60,479 nt of DNA from CBDUXT01 sp965371245 (GTDB lineage Bacteria; Planctomycetota; Phycisphaerae; UBA1845): assembly GCA_965371245.1 (NCBI GenBank), contig CBDUXT010000023.1, positions 1 to 60,479 of the forward strand, in the 5' to 3' direction. Position numbers and translations under genes: made by a program. The notes beneath the pieces are model-generated. The model was not told where the DNA came from. It made no database searches and worked only from the letters and a program-made list of their open reading frames with translations. Shown here in pieces: positions 28,661 through 38,500 of the stretch (position 1 is its first letter; the number at the start of each line of letters is the position of its first letter).

Positions 28661-30055
28661 CTATCGAATCTCGGGACAGCTTGAGAGGCCGATGCCGTTC
28701 CAGCCAACAGGCGCGCCCAAGAATTCCGGGCCCAAGGAATCACCACCGGTTACCACATCGAGCGAACGAAGGATGTCCGCGGGCGTGCAAGCCCCGCTGC
28801 GATCGATGTCACACAGACGCTGGTCGCAATCGGTCGGATCGATGGCGCAGCTAATCACGGCCTCGATGTCCAAGCTGTTGGTCCTCAGGCTGTGGTCCGA
28901 GTCGCCGGGGAGGGAGCCCACGCAAACGCTGTCCAGGTTCCCGCCGATTCTGACATCGACGCAGGTCCACGCGGCTTCCGTGATTCGCTGTGCGAACTCG
29001 ACCGTCACCCAACCCGGTGCCGGCACGTTTGCCGTGACGTTTGTAACCTCATTCTCACCGAACTTGTCCAGCGGAACCTCGCGGAGGGTGAAGACCGGGC
29101 TCGTCTGGTGTTGCAGAACGATGCCGGCAGCGTCCTCACAGTCAAGTTGGATTTGCATGGAGTTGTAACTGGCCGCGTTGGTTCCATCCGGGTCTCGCGG
29201 CTGACGCGCATCCACGGCACAGCTTGGCGGATCGACCACAAAGTCGTCGGCATCATCGACCGCTACGCCCGTGCAGGTACAGACTCCGGTTCGGATCCTC
29301 ACACCCTCGGTTCGGGCGGTCACGCAGAAGCTCCCCATGGGGTCGATCGTCAGGAGGCACACCTCCTCGGCGGAGCAATCGGCGTCGGATGTACACGCCC
29401 CGCCCGTCGCGGCCGCGATGAAGTCCGAGTTGGCCGCATCGTTCAGAGCGGATGACGGAAACGGTTCGATCTCTACGTCAAACCGCCCGCACGCATCGTT
29501 CGATACGACCAGGACGAACGTCCCAAGGTACTTCGGGGAAATATAGAGCGGAGACTGGCCGGAATTGGTCAATCCGTAGCCGAACTTGACTTCATCAGTC
29601 GATACAGCGCCTATATTCCCAAGGCCGAAGAAGATCCATGAGAATCTGTTCCGATCGACCAATACGCCGGCTGCATCGGGCTGGTTTTCGGTGCAGAAGC
29701 CACCGACGCACGATGAGAGGCTATCAATGTCGGTACATTCCGCGGTCACGGCGCACGGTCTGGGTCCCGTCTTGGGTCCTATTGTTCCGCGCTGACCGTT
29801 GAAGAGCGAAGCCAGGTTGAGACCAACATCGAAGCTGCGGGCCTTTTGGCCGGACGGGGACCATTCTTTCGCCAAGACATCGATCACGATCTCATCGCCT
29901 GGCGCGGCGAGCAGGGCCGTGGGGTCTGGGGGCGGGCTGCCGTTGTGCTCCACGATCTGCATGAAGATCGTCGGCACCTGCTGCGAGAAGGCACTACTCG
30001 AGAGTAGACCGACGGCCAAGCCAACCAACCCGAGGCGCCCAGTGATTCTCATCAT
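28661..30055 (-). CDS. Secreted protein with dockerin-like tail
   Basis: A 464-aa protein. Signal peptide in residues 1-24 (MMRITGRLGLVGLAVGLLSS, cut near AFSQQ). A beta-rich region follows (VPTIFMQIVEHNG, DEIVIDVLAKEW) with Cys-rich inserts (CTSDADCSAEEVCLL and ECTDIDSLSSCVGGFC). Near the C terminus is a dockerin-like pair (LPGDSDHSLRTNSLDIEAVISC and CDIDRSGACTPADILRSLDVV). Extracellular or surface attached; no ligand known. Its 5' leader on the minus strand contains a strong promoter at 30427-30455 and a terminator hairpin at 30134-30175, so its transcription may be regulated by attenuation. Confidence 0.82.
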   Translation of the reverse strand: MMRITGRLGLVGLAVGLLSSSAFSQQVPTIFMQIVEHNGSPPPDPTALLAAPGDEIVIDVLAKEWSPSGQKARSFDVGLNLASLFNGQRGTIGPKTGPRPCAVTAECTDIDSLSSCVGGFCTENQPDAAGVLVDRNRFSWIFFGLGNIGAVSTDEVKFGYGLTNSGQSPLYISPKYLGTFVLVVSNDACGRFDVEIEPFPSSALNDAANSDFIAAATGGACTSDADCSAEEVCLLTIDPMGSFCVTARTEGVRIRTGVCTCTGVAVDDADDFVVDPPSCAVDARQPRDPDGTNAASYNSMQIQLDCEDAAGIVLQHQTSPVFTLREVPLDKFGENEVTNVTANVPAPGWVTVEFAQRITEAAWTCVDVRIGGNLDSVCVGSLPGDSDHSLRTNSLDIEAVISCAIDPTDCDQRLCDIDRSGACTPADILRSLDVVTGGDSLGPEFLGAPVGWNGIGLSSCPEIR

Positions 30056-30133
30056 CGCTCATCCCCTTCGCTACGAAATCGTTTGCCAACGCCGGGAATC
30101 TGCACTCACGGCGTTCTTGTCCTGATTGTCTCG

Positions 30134-30175
30134 AAAAAAACGCGCGGCTTCCCGGGGGCAACACCCCGCAAGCCG
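30134..30175 (-). terminator. Rho-independent terminator in the leader of the 28661-30055 gene
   Basis: cggctt (30145-30150) pairs with aagccg (30170-30175), with an inner GC stem of cccggggg against accccg. On the minus strand the stem is followed by cgcg and seven T residues (the A run at 30134-30140). It is about 80 bases before the ATG and about 250 bases after the sigma-70-like promoter. Confidence 0.8.
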
Positions 30176-30420
30176 ATTCTGTCCACCCCATGAGGGAGTG
30201 AGAACCCCTACCCCATGCTTCCTCTCGCGACGGCCCGAATCGAACCATCGAACCGCGTGACGTCGGGAGAGATCGGGTCGTTTCCCGGCCCCACCAGGGA
30301 GCCCGACACGAGATTCACCCGACCCCTTTGTCCCCTCAACTCGAATCAAGAACGCGATCGGAGTCCTCAAATCGCGCTCTCGGGCACCGTCCTGCGCGCT
30401 GACCGCAGTTCAGTCACGTT
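30134..30420 (-). ncRNA. Candidate small RNA or attenuated leader
   Basis: A transcript starting about seven bases after the -10 box at 30427-30432 and ending at the terminator would be about 287 nt. It has little coding potential and several self-complementary parts, for example gtcggg and cccgac flanking ggggccggg on the minus strand. I compared it by eye with tmRNA, RNase P RNA, SRP and 6S RNA and saw none of their signatures. It may be a free small RNA or the leader of the dockerin gene that follows. Confidence 0.45.
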
Positions 30421-30426
30421 CGGGGC

Positions 30427-30455
30427 ATTATAGGCCAAGACGTGCGATGTGTCCA
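30427..30455 (-). promoter_or_regulatory. Sigma-70-like promoter
   Basis: Read on the minus strand: TGGACA (30450-30455), 17-base spacer, TATAAT (30427-30432). This is one mismatch from the consensus -35 and a perfect -10, unusual in this GC-rich window. It points toward the terminator at 30134 and the 28661-30055 gene. Confidence 0.7.
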
Positions 30456-30641
30456 GAGCGCTCCGAATGGCGATTGGGTGGGGAAGCAGGCACCCCAAGC
30501 GGAGGACCATCTTCACGATACTCGATCATCCGAGCCAAATAAGGGTACGACGCCCGGCCACAAACGTCCGAAAACCTACGGCTCGTGCGTCGAGTTGTAA
30601 CCCCTTGAACAAGCGTGGCGCGAACACCGAGCCCGTTCCTG

Positions 30642-30668
30642 CACCGGCTGGAAGCCGGCGCCACACCG
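30642..30668. repeat. Single REP-like hairpin after ftsK
   Basis: ccggct (30644-30649) pairs with agccgg (30653-30658) around gga, the hairpin type also seen twice inside 18197-18252. It lies just beyond the ftsK stop and may act as a 3' end structure. Confidence 0.5.
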
Positions 30669-30681
30669 GGCTCAGGGGCCG

Positions 30682-33171
30682 CTAGCGCGAGTCTACAAGC
30701 TCGGCCTCGGTGTCGTCCCAGTCCGACGCGGACTCGGGCTCCTCGTCGGCCTCGTACCCCGCTTCGTGGTCGGCGTGGACCTGTCGCTGGAGAGCCTCCC
30801 ACTCCTTCACCGTCATAAGAACCTCTCGAGCCTGGGAGCCCTTGTAGTCGCCGACGATGCCGGCCTCGCCCATCTGATCAATCAGCCGCGACGCCCGCGA
30901 ATAGCCGATCGTCAAGCGGCGCTGTAGCAAGCTGACGCTTCCGCGCTTCGAGCAAAGGACGACCCCAACCGCCTCGTCGAAGAGCGGGTCACGCATGAGC
31001 GAGTTGCGGCCCCGGGCGGTCTTGAAACGAACCAGTTCCGGATGGAACTGCGGTTTCGCCCGGGACGTCAGATCCTCCAACACGGCATGGATTTCTTGAT
31101 CCTCGAGGAAGGTTCCCTGCGCCCGGATCAGCTTGTGCGAGCCCGGTGGCAGGAAGAGCAAGTCCCCCTGTCCCAGAAGAACTTCCCCGCCGTTCTGGTC
31201 GAGAACGATCCGGGAGTCCATCCGCGAGGCCACGCGGAAGCAGATCCGCGACGGTAGGTTGGACTTGATCAGCCCGGTGACGATCTTGGCCTCGGGGCGC
31301 TGCGTCGCCACGATGATATGGATTCCCACCGCCCGCGACTTCTGCGCCAGTCGCGAGAGGTGGTGTTCAACCTCCTTGGCGGCGGTCATCATCAGGTCGG
31401 CCAGCTCGTCGATGACGATGACGACGTAGGGCATGTGCGTGGGGATCCGTGCCCGTTCCTCGTCGCTGCCGGGTTCCAGTCGGCTGTACAGTTCTTCTTC
31501 CCCCAACGCGTTGTAGCTGCGAATGTTCTTCACGCGCGCCTCGGCCAGCAGCTCGTAGCGCTCCTCCATCTTCGTGACCGCCCACTCAAGGATCTTCTCC
31601 GCCCTGGCCATGTCGGTCACCAGCGGGCACATCAGGTGCGGTGCATCCTTGAACTGACTCATCTCGACCATCTTGGGGTCCATCAGGATCAGCTTCACGT
31701 GGTCGGGGCGTTGGGTCATCAGTAGACTCAGGATGACCGTGTTGAGGCAAACGCTCTTGCCCGACCCGGTCGTTCCCGCGATCAGCAGATGGGGCATCTT
31801 GGTAAGGTCGGCGACCAGGGCGGCGCCGCCGGCGTCCTTGCCGAGGAACAGAGGCAAACCCATGCTGGCCGCCCGTTTTCCACCGAGGGTCAGAAGCTCA
31901 TGCAACCGGACCACCTCGCTGTCGGTGTTGGGAACCTCGATTCCGACCGTGTTCTTTCCCGAGATCGGTGCGACGACGCGAATGGCGTGCGCTTTCAGGG
32001 CTCGCGCAATGTCGTTCGACAGGCTGGCGATTTGTGAGACCTTGATTCCCGGCCCGAGTTTTAGCTCGAACATCGTGATGACCGGCCCGGTGTCGATCTC
32101 CACGACCCGTGCATCCAGGCGAAACTCCTGAAGCGTTTGTTCCAGGACCTGGGCCTGTTTGCGGACGATGGTCTCCTGCTGCGTCGTGAAGCCGTACTCC
32201 GGCTTCATCAGCAGATCCAACGAGGGAAGGCACCAATTCTCGATTTCGCGTGGATACGGCTCGGTCGCCCGCGGCGGTGCAATCGGAAAATTCACTTGTG
32301 GGCCGGCGCTGCGCTTCCGAGACTTGCGCTTGCCGGCCTTCGGAACGACCGGCTCGACAGCGACTTCGTCGTCGTCCCACTCGTCGTCTGCCTCATCGAT
32401 TTCTTCGACCTCATCCTCCGCGGCCGGTGCCTCGTCCTCCTCGAAGAGATCCTGGTATTCATCCTTCTCCGACGGACGCCGCTTGGAAGACTTGCGCTTG
32501 CGCTTCGCAGTGGACCTCGTCGTCGGCAGCAGCGCCTGACTTTCCTCAGCCGTAACCTGCCCGTCGCCGCGCAATCGGCGGTTGCCGGCGGCGACCCTGG
32601 CCAGGGAAAGCGCCGTTCCGGACACCGCGCCGGCGCGCTTCACCGCGCCGGGGACTTTCAGGATCCAGCCTTCCGACGCGAAGAGAAGTCCGACGAACAG
32701 GCTCGCACCCAGGACGATCAGCGTACCAAGCCGGTCCAGATGCGTGCGCAGCAGCTCGCCGAGCGCGAAGCCCGTGACGCCGCCGCGCCCGACGGGTAGG
32801 TCGCCGGCACCGGGTTGCGAAATCAGGTGGGCGGCCGCGGCCACGCCCGCAACCAGCAGGGCAAGCCCGAATCTCCGCTCGATTCGGCTTCCGACCGGAC
32901 CGCGAAGAAGGCGAACGGCCGAGTTCAGGGTCGCAAACAGCAGCAGCGGGAACGTGCCGAATCCGACCCAATACCGTAACTGGTACGCGCACCAAGCACC
33001 GACAACGCCGCAGGCGTTGACGGATGGAGAGTGATTGGGGAACTGATGGGGGCTGGGCCAGTCGCCGGGGTCGAAGGTCAGGGCCGCCGGCCACAAGAAG
33101 ACACAAACCACCAGCGCACCGATCGGCCACAGCGTTGCCTGCGATGCGCCCTGGTCAGAAGCCCTTCCCAT
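30682..33171 (-). CDS. ftsK: DNA translocase FtsK
   Basis: An 829-aa protein that pumps chromosome DNA through the septum and supports dimer resolution. Four N-terminal membrane segments (about residues 15-32, 70-88, 102-118, 148-166) precede a Lys/Glu-rich linker (205-300). The motor follows, with Walker A AGTTGSGKS at 465-473 and Walker B VVIVIDELADL. A C-terminal gamma winged-helix (residues about 745-810; DEAVGVVLCSKRGSVSLLQRRLTIGYSRASRLIDQM) reads KOPS-type sequences. The linker is short compared with E. coli FtsK, similar to SpoIIIE. It is monocistronic by appearance. Confidence 0.95.
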   Translation of the reverse strand: MGRASDQGASQATLWPIGALVVCVFLWPAALTFDPGDWPSPHQFPNHSPSVNACGVVGAWCAYQLRYWVGFGTFPLLLFATLNSAVRLLRGPVGSRIERRFGLALLVAGVAAAAHLISQPGAGDLPVGRGGVTGFALGELLRTHLDRLGTLIVLGASLFVGLLFASEGWILKVPGAVKRAGAVSGTALSLARVAAGNRRLRGDGQVTAEESQALLPTTRSTAKRKRKSSKRRPSEKDEYQDLFEEDEAPAAEDEVEEIDEADDEWDDDEVAVEPVVPKAGKRKSRKRSAGPQVNFPIAPPRATEPYPREIENWCLPSLDLLMKPEYGFTTQQETIVRKQAQVLEQTLQEFRLDARVVEIDTGPVITMFELKLGPGIKVSQIASLSNDIARALKAHAIRVVAPISGKNTVGIEVPNTDSEVVRLHELLTLGGKRAASMGLPLFLGKDAGGAALVADLTKMPHLLIAGTTGSGKSVCLNTVILSLLMTQRPDHVKLILMDPKMVEMSQFKDAPHLMCPLVTDMARAEKILEWAVTKMEERYELLAEARVKNIRSYNALGEEELYSRLEPGSDEERARIPTHMPYVVIVIDELADLMMTAAKEVEHHLSRLAQKSRAVGIHIIVATQRPEAKIVTGLIKSNLPSRICFRVASRMDSRIVLDQNGGEVLLGQGDLLFLPPGSHKLIRAQGTFLEDQEIHAVLEDLTSRAKPQFHPELVRFKTARGRNSLMRDPLFDEAVGVVLCSKRGSVSLLQRRLTIGYSRASRLIDQMGEAGIVGDYKGSQAREVLMTVKEWEALQRQVHADHEAGYEADEEPESASDWDDTEAELVDSR

Positions 33172-33397
33172 GTGAGCGATCCGTTCTCATCGGGTCTGTC
33201 GGCGTCTACCCGAATGGGCAGCGCTCATGCGGAGAGAGCACACGTCGCCGACGAGACCGTACAGCGCGCACCACCCCCTGGTTCAGAGTTGATGCGCAAG
33301 AACCTGTCAGCGGCCTTATCGGCCCCTCGGCGAGATGGGCTGGAGGCAAAGCGCGCAGGTAGGTCGTCGATCCTTGCAATCGACCGACGCGGGGCGC

Positions 33398-34303
33398 CTA
33401 TTTGCGATCACGGACCTCGGGCCAGTGTTCGTCGGCCTTGGCGATTCTCGGCAAGAGGTTGGCCATGAACTGAACCTTGGCCTTGCCGTCGTAGAAAAGA
33501 TAGGTCTTGTTGTCGTGGCGGAAGAATTGGGCGGGGTCGGCCGGATAACGCCGCCCGCGCGAAACGCCCTCGGCGCAAAACGCGTCATACCGGGGGATGT
33601 ACTTCTCGGGATCCTTCTCGAACGCCTCCTTGGACGCGGAGTCGATGAGGTGATAGTACCAGCCTCGATAGAAAACCCGAAGGCCCTCAAGTCCTTCGAC
33701 GGCCCGCCCGCGAGAGACGTAGCCGACCGGGCAGTACCCGTTGAGCGCCGGCTCGGCGATCACCTGGCGGGCCCGATCGGCGAACCACTGGGGGCGCTTG
33801 TCGAACGCGCGCCGGGCGCGCTCCGAGGAAAAGACGAAAACCTTGCCCGCCGAGATCGAGAAGACCTTGGGGTCGCTGGGAAGTCGGTTCCCGTACGATC
33901 CGCCCAACGCGGTGGCGCAAAGGCCGCCGAACTGCGGGAGGTACTTTTCCGGATCGGCGTCGAACTTTTTCTTGGCCTCGGCGCTCGAAAGGTAGTAGAG
34001 GTTTCCGCGGTGATTCGAGCTGTGCGCCGGGCTGCCCTTGACTGCTTTTTTCTGCAGAAGGTACGAAGCGGGGCAGTACCCGCCAAGCGCGGGTTGCGGA
34101 CCCTTTGGCTGTGCCGAAGGCTTCTCGTCCGGCTTCTTGTCCGGTACCGGCGGCGGCTCCTTGATCTTGGTAACGGCCTTGGCCTTCTGAGCGGGGGGCT
34201 GCTCAGCTTGGACCGTTGTCGCGGCACCTGAGAAAAGGGCGACCACGATGATGGTTCGCACCATACGCATCGCCGCAAATCGGATCTGTCGTTGCCCATC
34301 CAT
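33398..34303 (-). CDS. Exported protein with repeated YHS-type domains
   Basis: A 301-aa protein. The start MDGQRQIRFAA at 34303 has GGAGA upstream. The hydrophobic signal follows (MRMVRTIIVVALFSGAATT, cut near VQAEQ). After a Pro/Lys-rich linker there are two repeats of about 110 residues, each GGYCPASYL/NGYCPVGYV, then a second half. The second parts read YYLSSAEAKKKFDADPEKYLPQFGGLCA and YHLIDSASKEAFEKDPEKYIPRYDAFCA, the YHS-domain signature (Y-x-F/L...FxxDPxxY). Each is followed by a half repeat (SDPKVFSISAGKVFVFSSE and ADPAQFFRHDNKTYLFYDG). YHS domains are thought to bind metals; the role here is unknown. It lies alone between ftsK and a hydrolase. Confidence 0.82.
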   Translation of the reverse strand: MDGQRQIRFAAMRMVRTIIVVALFSGAATTVQAEQPPAQKAKAVTKIKEPPPVPDKKPDEKPSAQPKGPQPALGGYCPASYLLQKKAVKGSPAHSSNHRGNLYYLSSAEAKKKFDADPEKYLPQFGGLCATALGGSYGNRLPSDPKVFSISAGKVFVFSSERARRAFDKRPQWFADRARQVIAEPALNGYCPVGYVSRGRAVEGLEGLRVFYRGWYYHLIDSASKEAFEKDPEKYIPRYDAFCAEGVSRGRRYPADPAQFFRHDNKTYLFYDGKAKVQFMANLLPRIAKADEHWPEVRDRK

Positions 34304-34484
34304 CCCGGGATTCTCCAAGAAGTCGTCGTCGCTGACTGGAACATCCGCTCCGAGTTTATCGGCCGACTCACCGCAAGACGTTGGCCGGGCTGCGCATCGA
34401 GGCCATCTCACGTCAACCATAGTAGTACCGATCCTGGGTCGCCCTCAAGTCGCGCGGGGATAGCCCCAGCAGGGGAGCCCGTCG

Positions 34485-35300
34485 TCAAGCCGCTGGGATC
34501 GGGTGTGTCGGCAACAGGGGGTTGCCCCGAAGCAGTGGCAGCAGGTGCTCGCGTAGTAGCGGCACGCTTGTCCAGCCGTGGTGTCCGCCGCTGTGTCCGA
34601 GTGTCCGGAGCGTCGGGGTCCAGCGGATCTCCCGTAGGGTTTCGTATGCATCGGCGCCTTCCCCGGCGAGGCCTGCCGGTCTCCGGAAACCGACCATTCC
34701 CCCGGATGCCTGGAACCTGCGGTCCGTCGTTCCGAATACGCGGGTTCCCAGACCCAGAACCACGCGGTCGCGATGGCTCACGAGCAAGTAGCCGCGCTTG
34801 ACGGCCCGAAGTGCGTCGGCGAAATCATACTTTGGCGATAGCGCCGGGCAGGCCCATACGGCTGTTTCGACGATGCGGCGCCCCCTCAACCCTTCCAAAC
34901 CGAACGCGGCGATTCCCGCACCGCCGCTGAAGGCGACCACGTGAATGGGCGTGCCGGGATGTTCACGCCGGAACGCGAGGAGCCTTTGGGCGAGCCTGGC
35001 GCCCATGACTCGGTTACGGCGCAGCCAGATCAGATCAAAGAGCACCTCGCCGTATATCGGCGTCTGCCAGTCGAACAGGATCGATCCCATTTCGATCTCT
35101 TCCAGGCGGATCGCTCTTCGAACCATGACCGCCCCCGCCTGAAAGCCACCGACGCCGTCCACGAGGAACACGACCTCTTTGTGGACCGGGCCGACGGCGC
35201 CCGATAGACCGCCATGCGCGCGCTCGGCCGCCAGGGTGCGAACGAGTCTGATGCGGTCGAGAAGAAAGCCCATGGGTTCTAACGCTGACTGCTGGAGCAT
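34485..35300 (-). CDS. Alpha/beta-hydrolase-like protein
   Basis: A 271-aa protein counted from the ATG at 35300 (MLQQSALEPM); 35273 is an alternative start. A longer frame back to 35483 would translate palindromic repeat DNA and is rejected. Features: hydrophobic strand KEVVFLVDGVGG, then IHVVAFSGGAGIAAFGLE with a possible nucleophile Ser125 (FSGGA departs from GxSxG), and HSGGHHGW near the C terminus as candidate catalytic His. No acidic residue can be assigned. I call it hydrolase-like with moderate confidence; the family was not recognised. The palindromes at 35321-35515 lie between it and the nuclease gene. Confidence 0.55.
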   Translation of the reverse strand: MLQQSALEPMGFLLDRIRLVRTLAAERAHGGLSGAVGPVHKEVVFLVDGVGGFQAGAVMVRRAIRLEEIEMGSILFDWQTPIYGEVLFDLIWLRRNRVMGARLAQRLLAFRREHPGTPIHVVAFSGGAGIAAFGLEGLRGRRIVETAVWACPALSPKYDFADALRAVKRGYLLVSHRDRVVLGLGTRVFGTTDRRFQASGGMVGFRRPAGLAGEGADAYETLREIRWTPTLRTLGHSGGHHGWTSVPLLREHLLPLLRGNPLLPTHPIPAA

Positions 35301-35320
35301 CGCCGCGCCTGTATCCGCAG

Positions 35321-35395
35321 GCGTGCCACTGCTCTCGAGCAGTGAGTGGGTTCCACGAAAGCCGCGATCGGCACTGCTCAAGAGCAGTGGCACGC
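35321..35395. repeat. 75-bp palindrome with 24-bp arms
   Basis: gcgtgccactgctctcgagc... (35321-35344) and its reverse complement (35372-35395) match at 23 of 24 positions, separated by 27 bases. Each arm contains its own ctgctc..gagcag hairpin. It lies just upstream of the hydrolase-like gene start. Confidence 0.8.
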
Positions 35396-35408
35396 AAGTT
35401 GGGTCGGT

Positions 35409-35505
35409 CGGGTCATCGACCCGGCATCTCGCGAGCGTGACGTTGCGGTTGTGTACGCATGATGCTACCTCGGTGGCAGTCAAGCAATGCCGGGTCGATG
35501 ACCCG
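35409..35505. repeat. Inverted repeat, family F, 19-bp perfect arms
   Basis: cgggtcatcgacccggcat (35409-35427) is the exact reverse complement of atgccgggtcgatgacccg (35487-35505). Related single arms occur near 39578 (gtgccgggtcgatcacccga) and 48606 (ggtaggtcggatcatcgacc). It sits between the hydrolase-like gene and the AddB-type gene. Confidence 0.8.
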
Positions 35506-35527
35506 ACTTACCCATGTGTCCAACGCA

Positions 35528-38500
35528 CTAAGCACCGGCCTTGGTCAGTCGGGCGAAGACCTCGGTTCGCTTCAGGGTCTCCAGAAAACGCATGTCGGAA
35601 AGGCCCGTTTCGAAACGGCAGGCGCGCATCATCGGGCACCATGAGCACGGCGACTTGTTTCCCAGTCGGTACGGACGGACGGCCACGTCGCCGTCCAGCA
35701 GAGCGTCGGCATGAGCGCCGAGCAGGGTTCGCGTGTGGTCGAGAACGCCGCGGAACGCCGCCTTGTCGGTGGCGTCGCTGTTGTTGATGTGGCCGAGTCC
35801 ACCGTCTTTCTTGTGAAAGACGTGGAAGTGCTGCGACCATCCGTCCGGACCGGAGGATTCCAGGGCCGTGCAGTCGCCCGCGAGAATCAACCCTTGAGGA
35901 AGCTCCGAGCCCGCCAGTGCGGGGTCGTGAGTTTTCTTTTCGTCCGGGTGGTTGACCGACTCGTACTGTGCCAAAAGGCTGACATACAGGGCGCTGATGG
36001 GGCGAATGGGGCGTCCCGCCAGGGTTCGACCATGCGCGGCCAGGACCAGAAGATAGGCCGGAAGTTGCAGAGACAGGCCGTGGTAGACCTTGTCGAGTTC
36101 GAGCCGCTTGCCGCGTGTCCGTTTGTAGTCGATGACGATGCCCAGTAGCTCGTCGCCGATCTCGGCGATGTCCACCCGATCGATGAAGCCGCGCAGGCGC
36201 ACCGTCCGCCCATGCGGCGTGGTCAACTCCAGCGCGGGTAGGCTTCCGGGCTTGTCGAACCCAAACGCAAGCTCCGTCGCGCGGGGCTTGGTCGCGCCCG
36301 CGACGGCGCCCGCCCGCTGAGCCCGCATCACGCGTGCCAAGGACGCCGCCGACCGTCGCATCACGTAGGCACTGCGCGCGTCGTTCGTGATGCCATCGCC
36401 CAAGACCTGTGCGGCCACCCGCTCGCAGCTTTCCTGCAATCCGCCGAGCAGCTCGCTTTCGCTGAGCTGCGCGAACCCTTGCCCGGTTGCGGCCACCGAC
36501 CGGACGAACTCCTCCAGGATCGCATGGTGGACGGTTCCCACGTCCACGGGCTCCAGCACGGCTTCTGGTCGCTGCCGCAACCGAAGGACATGCCGGGCGA
36601 AATGCTGAAACGGGCAAACGGCGAATGACTCAAGCTGGGAGACGCTGGTCTCAAGTGTGCCCGGATAGAGCCGTTCGACGCTTTGCGGCGCGATGTGCGT
36701 GTCGGTGCGCTCGGTCAGCGAGGCAAGCGCTTGCCGCGCGACGGGCTCGGCATGCAGGGCCTCACGCTGTGAGTCGTACAGCGCGTTCCAGCGCCCGCGC
36801 AGTGTCTTACAGTCCTCTTCTCGCCGCGGGCGGGTGGAAAACTCCGACGCCAGGCGTCGAACCAGGTCCGCGGTACTCAGGATGTCCCACGAATCGCGCT
36901 CGCGGGTAGGGTCGGCTGCGCGGGTGATCTTCAACCCGGGACAGGCCGCACAGAGGGCCTGGACAAACGGGGACGGCCGTAGGGCACGACCCGAGTCACC
37001 GGAAAGTGCGTACGTCACGACGAGTGCCTCGGCGGCCCGGGTCAACGCGACGTAGGCGAGAAGCGATTCGTCGATCACGCGCTCACGCGACGGCGGTCTA
37101 ACGGGCACACCGGCGGCGGTGAGGGTCGCGCGATCGTCGTCATTGAGGATGGCGTCCTCGTGGAGTTCCTTGGGGAAGGTGCCGTCGTTGAAGCCGATGA
37201 CCACCGCGGCCGCAATGTCGGGGTGACGACTCCGCTCGACCGAACCCACGAGCACCTGGTCGATCATCGGCGGCACGAGACCGAGGGTCGGATGGGTGAG
37301 ACCCGCCTCGAACAGGTCGCTCAGTTCCGACGCGGTCAGGCTCCGATCGGAAAACGCAAAGGCCACGTCATCGAGAAACGTCTGCGACTCGCGCCAGGCT
37401 TGCCTGTGTTCCTCCGCTTCGTCCAGCTCGCCCAGGGCGTCGGCCTCCTCGGCCCACTGTTGCAGAACCTGTTCCGCTCCCAGGTGGCTAAGCCAATCGG
37501 TCAGGGCCTCTGCCCAGGCGGCGCCGGTGTGGCGCGCCGCGCCGGCGGCGAAGGTGAGCCACGGCTCGAGTTGGGCAAGCACCTTGCGGCGCGTGGCGTT
37601 CACGCGGGCGAGTCGGTCGGCCTCGTGACCGTCAAAACGCTTGTTGCCGCCCAGCGCCGATCGACCCCGGAGTGTCCACGGCCCTTCGCGCCAGGCAGAC
37701 GTTGTGGAGATCCCCTGGGCGATGAGGTGGTTTTCCAGCTCGTCGGCGTCGTCGAATGACACCCCGAGCAGCCCCGTCTTGAGAAAGAGCCGCATCGTCT
37801 CGAGCGTCATCCCCTCGCCGGTCACGCCCGGCGCGAGCCGAAGCAACTCGAAGAGCGGATGGTGGCTGACGGGACGACGGCGATCGATAAAGAACGGAAT
37901 GTTTCGAGCGCTAAGAGCCGCGGTCAGGAGTTCGTGATAGTGATCCAGCTCGCGGGCGATGATGGCCACGTCGCGGTAACGATACCCCGTGGTCGGATCC
38001 TGCACCCAGCGACAAACACGTGACACGGCGTACTCCACCTCGAGTCGCCGCGTGGGCAGCTCGACGATCTCGACGCCATGCGGGGCGCCGCCCGCGGTCG
38101 CAAGCCGTGTGTCGGAATCAACCCGGGCGAACAGGCCGCATTCGACATGGGCAAGCGGCTCGCGCCCGCGGAACCGCCGCGGCGGACACTCGGTCAGCAG
38201 TTGCGGGGCGTCCACCTCGACGCCGGCCGCCAGCAGCCGGTCGCGCAGCGTCTGGTAGGTACGCTGAATCCGCGCGAAGAGCGAATCGGGCTGGTCGAGG
38301 GCGTTGGGGTCGATCATCGCGGTGATGACAGCCGATTGGCATTTTCTTGAGAGTTCGATCAGCGTGAGTGTTTCTTGCCCACTCAGCGACGCGAACCCAT
38401 CGACCCAGAGCCGGGCGCCGTCCAGCCAGTGACACTGAGGCAGGGATTCGCGAGCCAGGGCGAGGTGTTGGCTCGGGTCCAGCTTGTCGTCGCCGAGGAA

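Noticed and set aside
30225..30270. tRNA gene on the minus strand around ggttcgattcg
   Set aside because: No 7-bp acceptor stem or D/anticodon arms could be placed around this T-loop-like sequence, and no CCA end.
30134..30420. tmRNA, RNase P RNA, SRP RNA or 6S RNA at this locus
   Set aside because: Checked by eye for the tRNA-like CCA end, P4 core GAGGAAAGTCC, the SRP GGAAGGAAGCA loop region and the 6S bubble; none is convincing. Kept as an unassigned RNA candidate.
35300..35483. N-terminal extension of the hydrolase-like gene
   Set aside because: It would translate the palindromic repeats at 35321-35505, and no SD supports the earlier ATG.
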